In this document: positions 53,522-63,025 of the stretch, piece after piece
Layout: each line of letters begins with the position of its first letter
Numbering within the stretch: position 1 is the first letter of the stretch
Source of the DNA: Rhodovibrionaceae bacterium
GTDB lineage: Bacteria > Pseudomonadota > Alphaproteobacteria > Kiloniellales > DSM-21159
Direction of reading: 5' to 3'
DNA length: 64,000 bases
Assembly (NCBI GenBank): GCA_028279885.1
Contig: JANQMX010000079.1
Span: 111,370-175,369 of the forward strand
Translations under genes and position numbers: made by a program
The notes under the pieces: model-generated
Databases searched by the model: none
Seen by the model: only the letters and a program-made list of their open reading frames with translations
Told to the model about the DNA's origin: nothing

Positions 53522-53644
53522 GTACAGAATCAGCTCCAGCCAACCGGGCCGCGCGCCGCCGCAGTTCCTTCGCGGGGGCTCGGATGTCCGCTGGTGACCC
53601 GGAGCGGACAGCGGCACGCATCGCAACCGAACGCAGACAGTGAT

Positions 53645-53678
53645 TTGTCATATGCTCGATGCTTTTTGCCATGGCGTC
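53645..53678. promoter_or_regulatory. AraC-linked motif, copy 1
   Basis: A 34-base sequence starting TTGTCATATGCTCGATGC and containing TTTTTGCCA, 73 bases before the AraC-type gene. It matches the copy at 54617-54650 at 29 of 34 positions, so it is very likely the binding site of that regulator (autoregulation). Confidence 0.65.
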
Positions 53679-53750
53679 GATACAACGCCTTCCTGAGATT
53701 GGCTATCTTTCCCTTCGAAGGGGTGTCGATGTTGGCGTGAATGATAACCG

Positions 53751-54545
53751 ATGAAGAAGCACGAGCGTCGGATCGGGTTCGAGAACCCCGAGTATCAGCC
53801 AATCGAAGCGGATCGCGCCGTCGTTGCCAGATCGATCGACTGGCCGGTCCAGCACGAACAGCCTGCTCATTTTCATGACCGCGGTCAGCTCGTGTTCGCG
53901 TCGCGCGGCATCCTCAACGTGACGACGGAGGACGGCGCCTGGGTGGTGCCGCCGCAGCGCGCCGTCTGGATTCCGATGGGGATCCATCACTCGATCCTCT
54001 CAAAGACGAAGGTCGAGCTACGTACGGTCTATATCGACGAGCGCGAAGCCAGGACGGTGCCGTCGACGTGCTGCGTGATCGCCGTGTCGCCTCTGCTTCG
54101 AGAGCTCCTGCTGACGGCCATGACCGTCCCGCCCGATTACGAACGAGGCGGACGCGACGAACGTGTGATGACCCTGATCATCGATGAGCTTTCGAGCGCG
54201 GAGGCGAGTGCCAGCGACTTCTTTCTTCCATTGCCGAGGGACCGGAGGGTCAAGCCGATCGTCAACGCGATTCTGGACGGTTCCGAGGCGCCCGCGACTT
54301 TGGCAGCCTGGTCGAAGAAGGTCGGGGCCAGCGGGCGGACCATTCAGAGAATCTTCCTGTCGGAGACAGGACTGCATTTCGGCACATGGAAGAAGCAGGC
54401 CATTCTTCTCGGAGCGTTGAGAAAGCTGTCCGATGGAGAGAGCGTGCTGAACGTGGCGCTCGATTTGGGTTATGCCTCGCCGAGCGCTTTCACCCATATG
54501 TTCCGCCAGGCCTTCGGTGTCGCGCCCTCCCGTTTCTTCGATTAG
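53751..54545 (+). CDS. AraC-family transcriptional regulator
   Basis: Regulator of 264 residues. The N-terminal half is a cupin sensor (HEQPAHFHDRGQLVFASRG, then AWVVPPQRAVWIPMGIHHSI). The C-terminal half has two helix-turn-helices: TLAAWSKKVGASGRTIQRIF and SVLNVALDLGYASPSAFTHM, with the family's usual FRQAFGVAPSRF ending. Two copies of a 34-base motif flank it, one upstream and one before the dioxygenase gene downstream, so it likely controls both. Confidence 0.93.
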   Translation: MKKHERRIGFENPEYQPIEADRAVVARSIDWPVQHEQPAHFHDRGQLVFASRGILNVTTEDGAWVVPPQRAVWIPMGIHHSILSKTKVELRTVYIDEREARTVPSTCCVIAVSPLLRELLLTAMTVPPDYERGGRDERVMTLIIDELSSAEASASDFFLPLPRDRRVKPIVNAILDGSEAPATLAAWSKKVGASGRTIQRIFLSETGLHFGTWKKQAILLGALRKLSDGESVLNVALDLGYASPSAFTHMFRQAFGVAPSRFFD

Positions 54546-54616
54546 CCGCCGAACCGCGGGCTTCCCCAAAGCGTGCCCAGCGATCGCGCCATGGCATCGA
54601 AGTTGCGGCATTGAGA

Positions 54617-54650
54617 TTGTCATATCCTCGACGATTTTTGCCACGTCGTC
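54617..54650. promoter_or_regulatory. AraC-linked motif, copy 2
   Basis: TTGTCATATCCTCGACGATT followed by TTTGCCACGTCGTC, 29 of 34 bases identical to the copy at 53645-53678. It lies 66 bases upstream of the dioxygenase start, a position suited to activation by the adjacent AraC protein. Confidence 0.65.
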
Positions 54651-54715
54651 TTTAGACTTCCATTCCATTGCGGCCGAGACTTCGGGCTCTATCGTTCGTT
54701 GGGAGTCGGTCGACC

Positions 54716-55849
54716 ATGGACATCACCTACGAGGGCAATCGCCTCACCCTGCGCGACGGGGCGGATTTCCGGCACACCTACAGCGCGCTTTGGCTGCGGG
54801 AATCGAGTTTCTCGCCCGAGTTTCGAGACGAGAAGACAGGTCACAAGCTCGGCGACGGCGACAGGCTGCCACTCGACATCGCATTGGCCTCGGCGACTTT
54901 GCGCGACGAGGAGCTCCACCTCGCCTTCACGGACGGGCATCGCTGTGCCTATCCGACGGCATGGCTGGTCGACACGGCGAAAAAGCCTTTCTTTCAGGAG
55001 CTGGCAGGCGACAGGGAGCTGTTCGACGCCAGTCTCGATCCCTTGCCGTGGCATGACCTGGCCGACCTTCAAGCGCGTCCCGCCGCGATCCGCGATGCCC
55101 TCGATGATCTGGCACGGCTCGGCTTCGCCCTCGTTCGCGGTGTGCCGGCCGTGTTGAATGGCATGCAAGCGTTCATCGACCTGATCGGCTATATGCGCGT
55201 CACCAACAACGGGGCGATCGAAGACATCAAGGCCGTCCCGCCCGAGCAGGCCTACGATCTCAGCATGACCCCGCGGGCCTTGGAACCGCATACGGACAAT
55301 CCCTACAGGATTCCGCAGCCCGGGTACGTTCTGCTCCATTGTCTGGAGAACGCGGCGGAGGGCGGCGAGTCGGGGATCACGGACGGCTTTCGTGCCGCGG
55401 AGGAGCTGCGCAGGGAGTCGCCCGCGCTCTTCGATGCGCTCGCGACGACGCCGGTGAACTGGTTCTACCGGGATGAGCAGGCGATCCTGGAAGATACCTC
55501 GACGTTCATCGAGCTGGACCGCCAAGGCGAGATCTGTCACGTCCGTTTTCACGGACGCAGCGACCGGGTTGCCGCTGTGGACCCGGATCGGCTCGATGCG
55601 TTCTACGAAGCGCGTCGACGCTTTATCGCGCTGATCCGCTCGGATGCGCTGGAGGTGCGTCTCAAGCTGCAAGCCGGCGAGATGTTCATCGTCGACAACT
55701 ATCGTATCATTCACAGCCGGAAGGCCTTTCGGCTCGAGACCGGTGCCCGGCATATGCGGCAGGCCTACATCGATCGCGACGTCGTATCCAGCCGGCAGAA
55801 GACGCTTCGGCGCAGCCTGGACGCAAAACCCTGGCGCGCCCGGTCCTGA
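54716..55849 (+). CDS. TauD/gamma-butyrobetaine hydroxylase-like 2-oxoglutarate oxygenase
   Basis: Fe(II)/2-oxoglutarate-dependent dioxygenase of 377 residues. The iron triad is His192-x-Asp194 (EPHTDNPYR) and His333 (YRIIHSRKAF), with the 2-oxoglutarate arginine just downstream. The first 90 residues look like the small N-terminal domain of gamma-butyrobetaine hydroxylases (TYSALWLRESSF). The substrate could be a betaine or another small amine acid. The ATG at 54716 is chosen on family grounds. It lies behind the AraC motif, and a convergent MFS gene follows. Confidence 0.88.
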   Translation: MDITYEGNRLTLRDGADFRHTYSALWLRESSFSPEFRDEKTGHKLGDGDRLPLDIALASATLRDEELHLAFTDGHRCAYPTAWLVDTAKKPFFQELAGDRELFDASLDPLPWHDLADLQARPAAIRDALDDLARLGFALVRGVPAVLNGMQAFIDLIGYMRVTNNGAIEDIKAVPPEQAYDLSMTPRALEPHTDNPYRIPQPGYVLLHCLENAAEGGESGITDGFRAAEELRRESPALFDALATTPVNWFYRDEQAILEDTSTFIELDRQGEICHVRFHGRSDRVAAVDPDRLDAFYEARRRFIALIRSDALEVRLKLQAGEMFIVDNYRIIHSRKAFRLETGARHMRQAYIDRDVVSSRQKTLRRSLDAKPWRARS

Positions 55850-55853
55850 GGAT

Positions 55854-57122
55854 CTACTCCGCCGGCGCGGGTGCGGGCTCGGGCAGGCGCCGCGGCAGGG
55901 CGGCGACGATCAGCAGGATCGCGGCGGCGGCCCCGGCCAGCAGGCGGAACAGCATATCGAAGCCCCAGGCCTGGTAGACGAAGGCGATCAGCGGCAGCGA
56001 CACGGCCAGCACGGTGAAGCTGACCACGTAGCGCACGCCATAGACCCTTGCCTTGAAGGCGCCGCGCGCGGTCTTGCCGATCATGTAGTCGTTGATCGGG
56101 ATCTGGCCGAACGCGCCGAGCATGAAGCCCAGAGCCACGGCCAGCGCCAGCGCGTCGGTGAGCCCAGGCATGAGGGAGAAGAAGGTGAGCTGCAGCAGCG
56201 CCACGCCCATGAAGACCGGGCGTGGGCCGAAGCGGTCGAGCAGGCTGCCGACGATGAGCTGCGCGATCGAAGCCATGGCGAAGACGATGAAGGCGAGGGA
56301 GCCGATGACCGTGGCGATGTCATCTCCTCCCGCACCCCCGCCTGAGGCAGCCGCGCTCTGGAGCCAGACCGAGATCTGTGCCGCCAGGCCCTGCAACCGC
56401 TCTTCGAAGATCTTCGGCAGCGCGAAGGTGGTGGCCTGGAAGATGATCGAGGAGACGGCGGTGGTCATGAAGACAATGGCCGCGACCCGGATCAGCAGCG
56501 CGCGGTAATCGGGCGGCGGCTGCGGCTCGGGCGCGGCGGCGGCCGCCTTGGCGGCCTTGCGCTCGGCCGGGATGCTCTCCCGGCGCAGGGCGAGATAGCA
56601 GAGCCCCATGGCGATGGAGAAGAGACCGGGCAGGATGAAGGCCATGTGCCAGCCGCCATGATCGATCAGAAAACCGGTGATCAGCGCGGCGCAGGCGACG
56701 CCGAGATTGCCCCAGACCCCGTTGGTGGCGATGCGCATGCCGGTGTTGCGCCAATTGGAGGTGACGATGGCGAGGCCGACCGGATGATAGATCGCCGCGA
56801 AGACGCCGATGACGAAGAGCCCGGCGCCGATCTGTAGCGGGCTCTGGGCGAAGCCGGTGGCGATGGAGGCGAGGCCGATGCCGATAAAGAAGACGCACAT
56901 CATGCCGTCGCGGCTCCACTTGTCCGCCAGCCAGCCGGCCGGCAGCGAGAAGAGGCCAAAGGCGAAGAAGCCGGGTGTGGCATAGGCCAGGAGCGCGGCA
57001 TAGCCGACATCCCACTCGCGGCTCAGCGCCAGGGCGGCGACCGTGGCGAAGACCAGCATAAGGAGGTGGTCGAGAAAGTGGCCGATGTTGAGCAGCAGAA
57101 AGTATACGCGGTCCCGATCCAT
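55854..57122 (-). CDS. MFS transporter
   Basis: Major-facilitator permease of about 422 residues, 12 membrane segments. Typical loop motif between segments 2 and 3: GWLADKWSRDGMM. Segment 1 reads FLLLNIGHFLDHLLMLVF, which recalls fosmidomycin-resistance-like and nitrate-type MFS groups. The start at 57122 is family-based; the upstream 49 codons are hydrophilic and unlike MFS proteins. It converges with the dioxygenase 4 bases apart. The substrate is unknown. Confidence 0.88.
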   Translation of the reverse strand: MDRDRVYFLLLNIGHFLDHLLMLVFATVAALALSREWDVGYAALLAYATPGFFAFGLFSLPAGWLADKWSRDGMMCVFFIGIGLASIATGFAQSPLQIGAGLFVIGVFAAIYHPVGLAIVTSNWRNTGMRIATNGVWGNLGVACAALITGFLIDHGGWHMAFILPGLFSIAMGLCYLALRRESIPAERKAAKAAAAAPEPQPPPDYRALLIRVAAIVFMTTAVSSIIFQATTFALPKIFEERLQGLAAQISVWLQSAAASGGGAGGDDIATVIGSLAFIVFAMASIAQLIVGSLLDRFGPRPVFMGVALLQLTFFSLMPGLTDALALAVALGFMLGAFGQIPINDYMIGKTARGAFKARVYGVRYVVSFTVLAVSLPLIAFVYQAWGFDMLFRLLAGAAAAILLIVAALPRRLPEPAPAPAE

Positions 57123-57553
57123 CACCGTGTGAGCATAGCCTTGGCGCGAGCGCGATGTCTTGCCAAAGAGTGTCGGTAGCTCGCCAAAGTGATGGGGTTG
57201 CTGGGCGCGCCTGCACCGCCCTGACTGTCGCCCCGGACTTGTCCGGGGTCCATTTCGAAGCCTGCGCATCTCGCGCTTACGTCTACCAGGGGTCCCGGCT
57301 CGCGGGCTCCGCCATTGGCCGGGATCACGGGAAGAGTAGGTATTTCATCATAATTTCTTAAACGTCTTTATGGTTAACGGTTTTAACCCCTCCGGCCTAT
57401 CGTTCTGGGGCGATTTGTGCTAACTTGTGGATATCGGGAGCGGGTTTCGGCGGTCGGGAAGCCGCCGCGGCCCGCGGGGTAACCGAGACGCGCAGTGCCC
57501 TTAGGCTCATGGAGCCAGAGGCTTGTCGCGCCTCAGGCTTGGGGGAGCCAACC
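57123..57553. other. Intergenic region between MFS and Sel1 genes
   Basis: About 430 bases. The middle is AT-rich and contains a palindrome, GGTTAA-CGGTT-TTAACC (57372-57388), a possible operator for the Sel1 gene. No gene is seen. Confidence 0.45.
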
Positions 57554-58351
57554 ATGCACTTGAGTGATGCCCTTTGGGCGGCCCGGCGTGACGGGCGCCT
57601 TGCGGTCTTTTTCGCAGCACTGATCTTCGCTGCGGTGATGTCCCAGGTATCGGTGGCCCAGGCCTCGGAAGCCTCTGCGCTCGATCGGCACAGCGAAGGC
57701 GATGTCATCGCCTGGCAAGAGGCGGTGGCGGCTTACAAGGCCGGCGACTATGCGGCCGCTGTCGATTGGTTCCGCCGCGATGCCGAAACAGGGCACAGCC
57801 GCGCGCAAGCGGCGCTGGGCGCCATGTATACCCACGGCCAAGGTGTCGAGAAGGACTATGCGGAGGCGGCCAAGTGGTATCGCCTGGGCGCCGAGCAGGG
57901 TGAGGCCATGGCGTTGGCTGGCCTGGCTGGGCTCCATGAGTTCGGCCTCGGCGTCGAGATGGACTGGGATAAGGCGGCCGAGCTCTATATCCGCGCGGGT
58001 GAGAGCGGCGACGCCCACGCCCAGGCGCGCCTCGGCGCACTCTACTACAGTGGTGAAGGCGCCTTACCGCAGGACGATCAAGAAGCCGCTCGCTGGTTCC
58101 AGGCTGCCGCCGAGCAGAACCACGCTCGGGCCCAAGCTTTCCTCGGTATCATGTACGCGCAGGGTCGCGGCCTCCCGCAAGATTCCTTAAGGGCGCAGAT
58201 CTGGCTCAATATCGCGGCCGCCCAGGGCGACAGCTTCGGCGAGATGATCGGGCCCAAAAACGCCGAGGCACTCAGCATCGCCGAGCAGGCGCTCGCAGCC
58301 ACCCGCGCCCAGGAGTGGCAAGACGCTCACGAGGCGATGCGGTCCCGTTAG
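57554..58351 (+). CDS. Exported Sel1-repeat protein
   Basis: Protein of 265 residues with an N-terminal signal or anchor (FFAALIFAAVMSQVSVAQA) and about five Sel1-like repeats, for example AQAALGAMYTHGQGVEKDYAEA (two blocks) and AQARLGALYYSGEG followed by AQAFLGIMYAQGRGLPQD. The ATG at 57554 follows GGGGGAG. Sel1 proteins act as scaffolds in envelope and signalling complexes; nothing more specific can be said. Confidence 0.9.
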   Translation: MHLSDALWAARRDGRLAVFFAALIFAAVMSQVSVAQASEASALDRHSEGDVIAWQEAVAAYKAGDYAAAVDWFRRDAETGHSRAQAALGAMYTHGQGVEKDYAEAAKWYRLGAEQGEAMALAGLAGLHEFGLGVEMDWDKAAELYIRAGESGDAHAQARLGALYYSGEGALPQDDQEAARWFQAAAEQNHARAQAFLGIMYAQGRGLPQDSLRAQIWLNIAAAQGDSFGEMIGPKNAEALSIAEQALAATRAQEWQDAHEAMRSR

Positions 58352-58599
58352 GACCGGCGCAATGCTGGCGCCCCTGGTTGGACTTGGGCCTATGGGCATA
58401 AGTGCTTGGCCGGGCGAACACCCGACCAACCATTGCTAGGCCCGAGCCTATAGCAACACCCGTCCCGACATGCCGCCTTCACTCTGCCCTCGCGCAACAT
58501 GAACGAAGTTTAATGCAGCGGAAAGCTGCCGCTCACCTCCCGTCCTCACCTGAAAGGAGGCTCGCAGTCCGGCGAGTACAGGCAATGGAGGTTTCGTTT

Positions 58600-60081
58600 A
58601 TGTCTAATTCGATCACGCCCCGCTTCGTGCCGCGTGTGCCGACGGCGTTTTTGGGGGCCGCAACGGCTGCGCTGCTGGTTGCGACCAGCAGCGCAGCTAT
58701 GGCGGACGAGAATCTCGCGGACCTCGTCGAGGAGGTTAGCCCCGCGGTTGTCACCGTGTTGGCGACCGACGGTGCCAGCGGTCAGCGTTCCGACAATGGT
58801 CGCAATCTCGACCGCTTCGGCGAGAACTCGCCTTTTGAAGATTTCTTCCGCCGCTTCGGCGAGGAGTTTCAGCAAGGCAAGCCCGATGGGGAGCGTCAGC
58901 CTTTCGGCCAGGACCGCCTTCGTCAGGGTATTGGCTCCGGCTTCATCCTCGACGAAGAGGGTTACATCGTCACCAACCACCATGTCATCGATGACGCGGA
59001 CGCGGTGACTGTGCGCCTGGACGACCGACGCGAGTTTACGGCCGAAATCGTCGGGAGCGATCCGCAAACCGACTTGGCGCTGCTCAAGGTCGATGCTGAG
59101 GGCGGACTGCCCTATGTGGCGCTGGGCGACTCCGACGCCGTGCGTGTCGGCGAAGACGTCTTCGCTGTCGGCAATCCTTTCGGTCTTGGCGGCACAGTCA
59201 CCACCGGCATCGTTTCCGCCACTGGCCGCAACATCCACGCCGGTCCTTATGCCGACTTCATTCAGACCGATGCGGCGATCAACCGTGGCAACTCCGGTGG
59301 TCCGCTGTTCAACATGGACGGTGAGGTCATCGGCGTAAACTCGGCTATCTATTCGCCGACCGGCGGCTCGGTCGGGATTGGCTTCGCCGTCGCTTCCAAC
59401 ATCGTCACCGACGTGGTCGAAGACCTGAAGGAGGAAGGCCAAGTCTCGCGCGGCTGGCTGGGCGTCACCATTCAAGATGTGACTCCGAGCATCGCCGAGG
59501 CCATGGACCTCGAGACGCCTCAGGGCGCGCTCATTGCCTCTGTGCTTGAGGATGGACCTTCCGCAGGCGCGCTCGAGCCAGGCGACGTGATCGTCGAATT
59601 CGGCGGCTTGCCGGTCGAGAGCAGCCGCGACCTTCCGAAGCTGGTTGGTCGCAGCGATGCCGGCGAGCGCGTCAGCGTCGAGCTTATCCGAAACGGTGAA
59701 GAGCGTGAGCTCGAGATCGAGATCGGTGCCCTGCCGAATGACCGGATGGCTGCGCTGGATGATAGCCGTTCTGAGGACCAGGAGGAGCGCACTGCTTCCG
59801 AGAGCCTCGGTGCAACGCTGGCCCGCCTGACGCCGGAAGCGCGCACCAACCTCGGTCTCGAAGACGAGGCCAAGGGTGTTGTGATCACCTCGCTTGAAGC
59901 GGACGGCGCTGCCGCGCGGTCCGGGCTTCGGGTCGGTGACGTTATCGTTCGTCTGGGAGACCGCGTCGTGGAAAACCCTGCCGAACTCGACCAGGCGCTG
60001 AGCGCCGAGGACGACAAGGCCGCTCTGTTGCTGATCAACCGGCGCGGTTCCGAGATCTTCGTCGGCTTGTCTCTCACGTAG
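58600..60081 (+). CDS. degP: DegP/HtrA-family periplasmic serine protease
   Basis: Envelope quality-control protease of 493 residues with a signal peptide (FLGAATAALLVATSSAAMA). The triad is His128 (TNHHVI), Asp158 (QTDLALLKVD) and Ser232 (GNSGGPLF). Two PDZ domains follow, at about 265-360 (GWLGVTIQDVTP) and 395-490 (GVVITSLEADGAAARSGL). The ATG at 58600 is preceded by GGAGG; an ATG five codons upstream overlaps that site. It is followed by a good terminator and then by an OmpR-type two-component system that may sense envelope stress. Confidence 0.95.
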   Translation: MSNSITPRFVPRVPTAFLGAATAALLVATSSAAMADENLADLVEEVSPAVVTVLATDGASGQRSDNGRNLDRFGENSPFEDFFRRFGEEFQQGKPDGERQPFGQDRLRQGIGSGFILDEEGYIVTNHHVIDDADAVTVRLDDRREFTAEIVGSDPQTDLALLKVDAEGGLPYVALGDSDAVRVGEDVFAVGNPFGLGGTVTTGIVSATGRNIHAGPYADFIQTDAAINRGNSGGPLFNMDGEVIGVNSAIYSPTGGSVGIGFAVASNIVTDVVEDLKEEGQVSRGWLGVTIQDVTPSIAEAMDLETPQGALIASVLEDGPSAGALEPGDVIVEFGGLPVESSRDLPKLVGRSDAGERVSVELIRNGEERELEIEIGALPNDRMAALDDSRSEDQEERTASESLGATLARLTPEARTNLGLEDEAKGVVITSLEADGAAARSGLRVGDVIVRLGDRVVENPAELDQALSAEDDKAALLLINRRGSEIFVGLSLT

Positions 60082-60150
60082 TCGCACAGCGCGCGGCTGC
60101 AGGTCAGCGGCCGATGCGCTAAGCGGCTCACTGCCGACGAAGGCAACTGG

Positions 60151-60197
60151 CGGGTCTGCCCCTCTGTTCACCGGGGGTAGGCCCGTCTTTGTTTCTT
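60151..60197 (+). terminator. Rho-independent terminator after degP
   Basis: A 12-bp stem, CGGGTCTGCCCC (60151-60162) with GGGGTAGGCCCG (60174-60185), two G-U pairs, followed by TCTTTGTTTCTT. It separates degP from the two-component genes. Confidence 0.75.
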
Positions 60198-60252
60198 CCA
60201 AACCCTTTCATCCGCTTGGGGCGCGGGAGATAAACCCCTAAGTTAGGCGATC

Positions 60253-60942
60253 GTGAGCAGACGGATTCTAATTATCGAGGACGACCCCGCGACCTCCGCC
60301 TTCGTTGCCAAGGGGCTGAAGGAGGCCGGCTATGCGGTGGAGAGCACCGGGGAGGGGCGGGAAGGTTTGTACCTCGCGACCGGCGGCGGTTTCGACCTCA
60401 TCGTGCTGGACCGCATGCTGCCGCAGATCGACGGCCTCGCCATTCTGACCTCCTTGCGCGCAGCCGGTATCGTGACGCCAGTCCTGATGCTGACCGCCAT
60501 GAGCGCAGTCGACGAGCGTGTCCGCGGCCTGCGGGCCGGCGCTGACGACTATCTGGTGAAGCCCTTCTCCTTCGAGGAACTCCACGCCCGTGCCGAGGCG
60601 CTGCTGCGCCGGCCCAGCGGCGCCGAGCTGCGCGATGAAACGCATCTGAGCTGCGCCGACCTGGAGCTCGACCTGGTTGCCAGAACGGTCACCCGCGGCG
60701 GCCGGCGTATAGAGTTGCAACCGCGTGAGTTCCAGATGCTTGCTTTCCTGCTCAGTCGCCAGGGCCGGGTGGTCACCCGCACCATGCTGTTGGAAGGTGT
60801 TTGGGACTATCATTTCGATCCACAGACGAACGTGATCGACGTGCATATCAGCAAGCTGCGCAAGAAGATCGACGCGCCCGGAGAGCCGCCACTCATCCAC
60901 ACCGTGCGCGGCGCCGGCTACATGCTGAGCGAGCAGCGCTGA
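60253..60942 (+). CDS. OmpR/PhoB-family response regulator
   Basis: Response regulator of 229 residues, GTG start. The receiver domain has the acidic pair in IIEDDPATS, phospho-Asp in DLIVLDRMLPQIDG and the lysine in DDYLVKPFSFEEL. The C-terminal winged helix includes VTRTMLLEGVWDYHFDPQTN and NVIDVHISKLRKKI. The kinase gene starts 10 bases after its stop. The signal is unknown; the neighbouring degP suggests envelope stress. Confidence 0.95.
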   Translation: MSRRILIIEDDPATSAFVAKGLKEAGYAVESTGEGREGLYLATGGGFDLIVLDRMLPQIDGLAILTSLRAAGIVTPVLMLTAMSAVDERVRGLRAGADDYLVKPFSFEELHARAEALLRRPSGAELRDETHLSCADLELDLVARTVTRGGRRIELQPREFQMLAFLLSRQGRVVTRTMLLEGVWDYHFDPQTNVIDVHISKLRKKIDAPGEPPLIHTVRGAGYMLSEQR

Positions 60943-60952
60943 GGCTCCGGCG

Positions 60953-62335
60953 GTGCTGCGCAACGCCACCACGCGCCTGATCGCCGTCCACCTCCTGCTG
61001 GTGGCGCTCTCGACGGCCGGGGTGCTGGCCTTCCTCTACTGGTCCACAAATTCGCTGATCGAAGGCGAGATGCGCGAGGTGGTCAATGCCGAGCTGACCG
61101 GCCTGTCCGAGGATTATCAGAGGCGTGGAACCCTGGGCCTGGCCCGGGCCATCGACCGCCGCCTGGCTAGTGCCGAAGAACGTGATGCTGTCTACTTGCT
61201 GACCGACGCCTACGGTGGGCGCATTGCCGGCAACCTTGAGGCCTGGCCGCCGACGGTGGCGCCGGGCTCGGGCTGGGTCGAGCTCAAGCTCTATCGCACC
61301 GATCGCAAGCGCGCCGCTCCAATCGCTGCGGCCTCCATCCGGCTTGCCGGCGGCGAGCGGCTATTGGTCGGCCGCGACGCCGAGGCCCGCACTCTCTTCG
61401 GCCAGGCACTCCGTGGCGCGCTGCTGCAGTCGCTGCTTGCCGCTCTGCTGCTCAGCCTTGTCACTGGCTGGCTACTCTCCCGCTTCGTCTTGAGCCGTAT
61501 CCGCGACATCGCGCACACGGCGGGTGACATCATGTCCGGCGATCTCGGTCGCCGCGTGCCCCTGCGCGGCAGCGGCGACGAGTTCGATCGCCTCAGCGAG
61601 ACCCTCAACCGCATGCTCGGACAGATCGAAGCATTGGTTGCCAATCTGCGCACCACCACCGACAGCCTGGCCCACGACCTCCGCAGCCCGCTCACCCGCC
61701 TGCGTGGCCAGCTCGCCGAGCTTGCCGAACCGGGCTTGGAGGAGGAGCAGCGCCAAGCCTTGGTGACCCGTGCGGTGACCGAGACCGAAGGTCTGTTGCG
61801 TACCTTCGCCTCCTTGATCGAAATCTCGCGCGCAGAGGCTGGCCTCGCTCGTGTCGACTTCGCGCCTGTCGATCTCGGGAAGCTGGCGCGCGATGCGGTG
61901 GAGCTCTACGAGCCGGCCGCCACCGACCGAGACGTGACCCTGGTGTCGAAGGGAAGTGCGCCGGCCATCCAAGGCCATGGCCAACTTATCGCCCAGGCGC
62001 TCTCCAACTTGCTCGAGAACGCGCTGCGCTACGCGCCGTCGGGCTCGACGGTAACGGTGGAGGTCGGCAGCGGCGCAAACGAGGCCAGCATTGCTGTTAT
62101 AGACCAGGGTCCCGGTATTCCGGAGGACCAACGCGAAACGGTGCTGCAGCGTTTTGCCACTCTGGACCCAAGCCGCGGTGCGCATGACGGAGGGCAGGGG
62201 ACAGGCTTGGGCCTCGCGCTCGTCGCCGCGGTCGCCAAGATGCACGGCGGGCGAATTGCACTGGCCGACAATGCGCCCGGGCTGGTTGCGCGGCTGTATT
62301 TCCCGTTGGATCAACCCGACAGCCTAGTGTCCTGA
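60953..62335 (+). CDS. Sensor histidine kinase
   Basis: Membrane kinase of 460 residues, GTG start. Two membrane segments (residues about 10-35 and 155-180) enclose a periplasmic sensor of about 120 residues. A HAMP domain follows, then the H-box TDSLAHDLRSPLTRLRGQ with the phospho-accepting His, the N-box in LSNLLENALRYAP and the G-boxes IDQGPGIPEDQRE and GTGLGLALVAAVAKMHGG. It forms a pair with the preceding regulator. The sensor domain has no recognised family. Confidence 0.95.
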   Translation: MLRNATTRLIAVHLLLVALSTAGVLAFLYWSTNSLIEGEMREVVNAELTGLSEDYQRRGTLGLARAIDRRLASAEERDAVYLLTDAYGGRIAGNLEAWPPTVAPGSGWVELKLYRTDRKRAAPIAAASIRLAGGERLLVGRDAEARTLFGQALRGALLQSLLAALLLSLVTGWLLSRFVLSRIRDIAHTAGDIMSGDLGRRVPLRGSGDEFDRLSETLNRMLGQIEALVANLRTTTDSLAHDLRSPLTRLRGQLAELAEPGLEEEQRQALVTRAVTETEGLLRTFASLIEISRAEAGLARVDFAPVDLGKLARDAVELYEPAATDRDVTLVSKGSAPAIQGHGQLIAQALSNLLENALRYAPSGSTVTVEVGSGANEASIAVIDQGPGIPEDQRETVLQRFATLDPSRGAHDGGQGTGLGLALVAAVAKMHGGRIALADNAPGLVARLYFPLDQPDSLVS

Positions 62336-62452
62336 CCAGGCGCCCAGCCCTTCGTGCGCCGCTTTTTCGACGCAAATCCGGTTTAACGCGCGACGTTGAG
62401 ATGGCGTCTCCTTGCGTATCGCAAGGAACCCAGCATCGAAGGAGTGTGTGAG

Positions 62453-62818
62453 ATGGCTGTGTTTTCAACGCGTGTCACCCGGGCTTCGGTCTTGATATCT
62501 GCCTTGCTGTTGGCGGCAGGCTTGGCCGTCTCTGCGGCGGCGGAGGACGTGACGACTCCGACTGTCGTCGAACCGCGGAGCGTCACGCCGGTGGAGAAGG
62601 CGGCGCCTGAGGGCGAGTCGCTTGACAGCGTATCGCCCGCAAGCGGAACGCCTGCGATGGATGCGGCCGACAGCGAAGCGCCTGATGAGGGCTCGACCTT
62701 CGAGCAGGCCGCCGACGACTTCCTCGACGACGCGGAGCAGCTCGGCGACCGCATCGCCCGGGGCGCCGAACAAGCTTACGAGGCGACAAGGAAGGCCATC
62801 GAAGAGGCTTTCGAATAG
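62453..62818 (+). CDS. Small acidic exported protein
   Basis: Protein of 121 residues with a signal peptide (ASVLISALLLAAGLAVSAAA) and an acidic, Pro/Ser-rich mature part ending in a helical segment (ADDFLDDAEQLGDRIARGAE). The ATG at 62453 has AAGGAG at a good distance. No family is recognised. Its position 118 bases after the histidine kinase suggests it may be a periplasmic component or target of that system. Confidence 0.75.
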   Translation: MAVFSTRVTRASVLISALLLAAGLAVSAAAEDVTTPTVVEPRSVTPVEKAAPEGESLDSVSPASGTPAMDAADSEAPDEGSTFEQAADDFLDDAEQLGDRIARGAEQAYEATRKAIEEAFE

Positions 62819-62899
62819 AGCGCTGCCACGCCGCTGGACGTCTGCAGCTATCGCCGACCGCGCTGGACCTCGGACAGCTTCGCCCTATCTCCGCCAACC

Positions 62900-63025
62900 A
62901 TGAGCGGCGGCGAAATCCTTATCCTCGGCAAGGCGGCAATCTGGTTCGCTATCCCGCTTTTCTTCGCCTGGCGAGAGCTCCGCGCTCTCAAACGCGAGCG
63001 GCGCAAGGCCGCTCCGAAGCATTAG
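62900..63025 (+). CDS. Small membrane protein of 41 residues
   Basis: Reads MSGGEILILGKAAIWFAIPL, then FFAWRELRALKRERRKAA and a short tail: one membrane segment followed by a strongly basic cytoplasmic end, the positive-inside pattern of a real single-pass protein. Its stop overlaps the end of the convergent repressor gene by 4 bases. No clear ribosome-binding site is seen. The function is unknown. Confidence 0.55.
   Translation: MSGGEILILGKAAIWFAIPLFFAWRELRALKRERRKAAPKH

Noticed and set aside
53148..53672. 174-codon minus-strand frame
   Set aside because: Overlaps the NTF2-like gene in another frame with Arg/Ser-rich composition.
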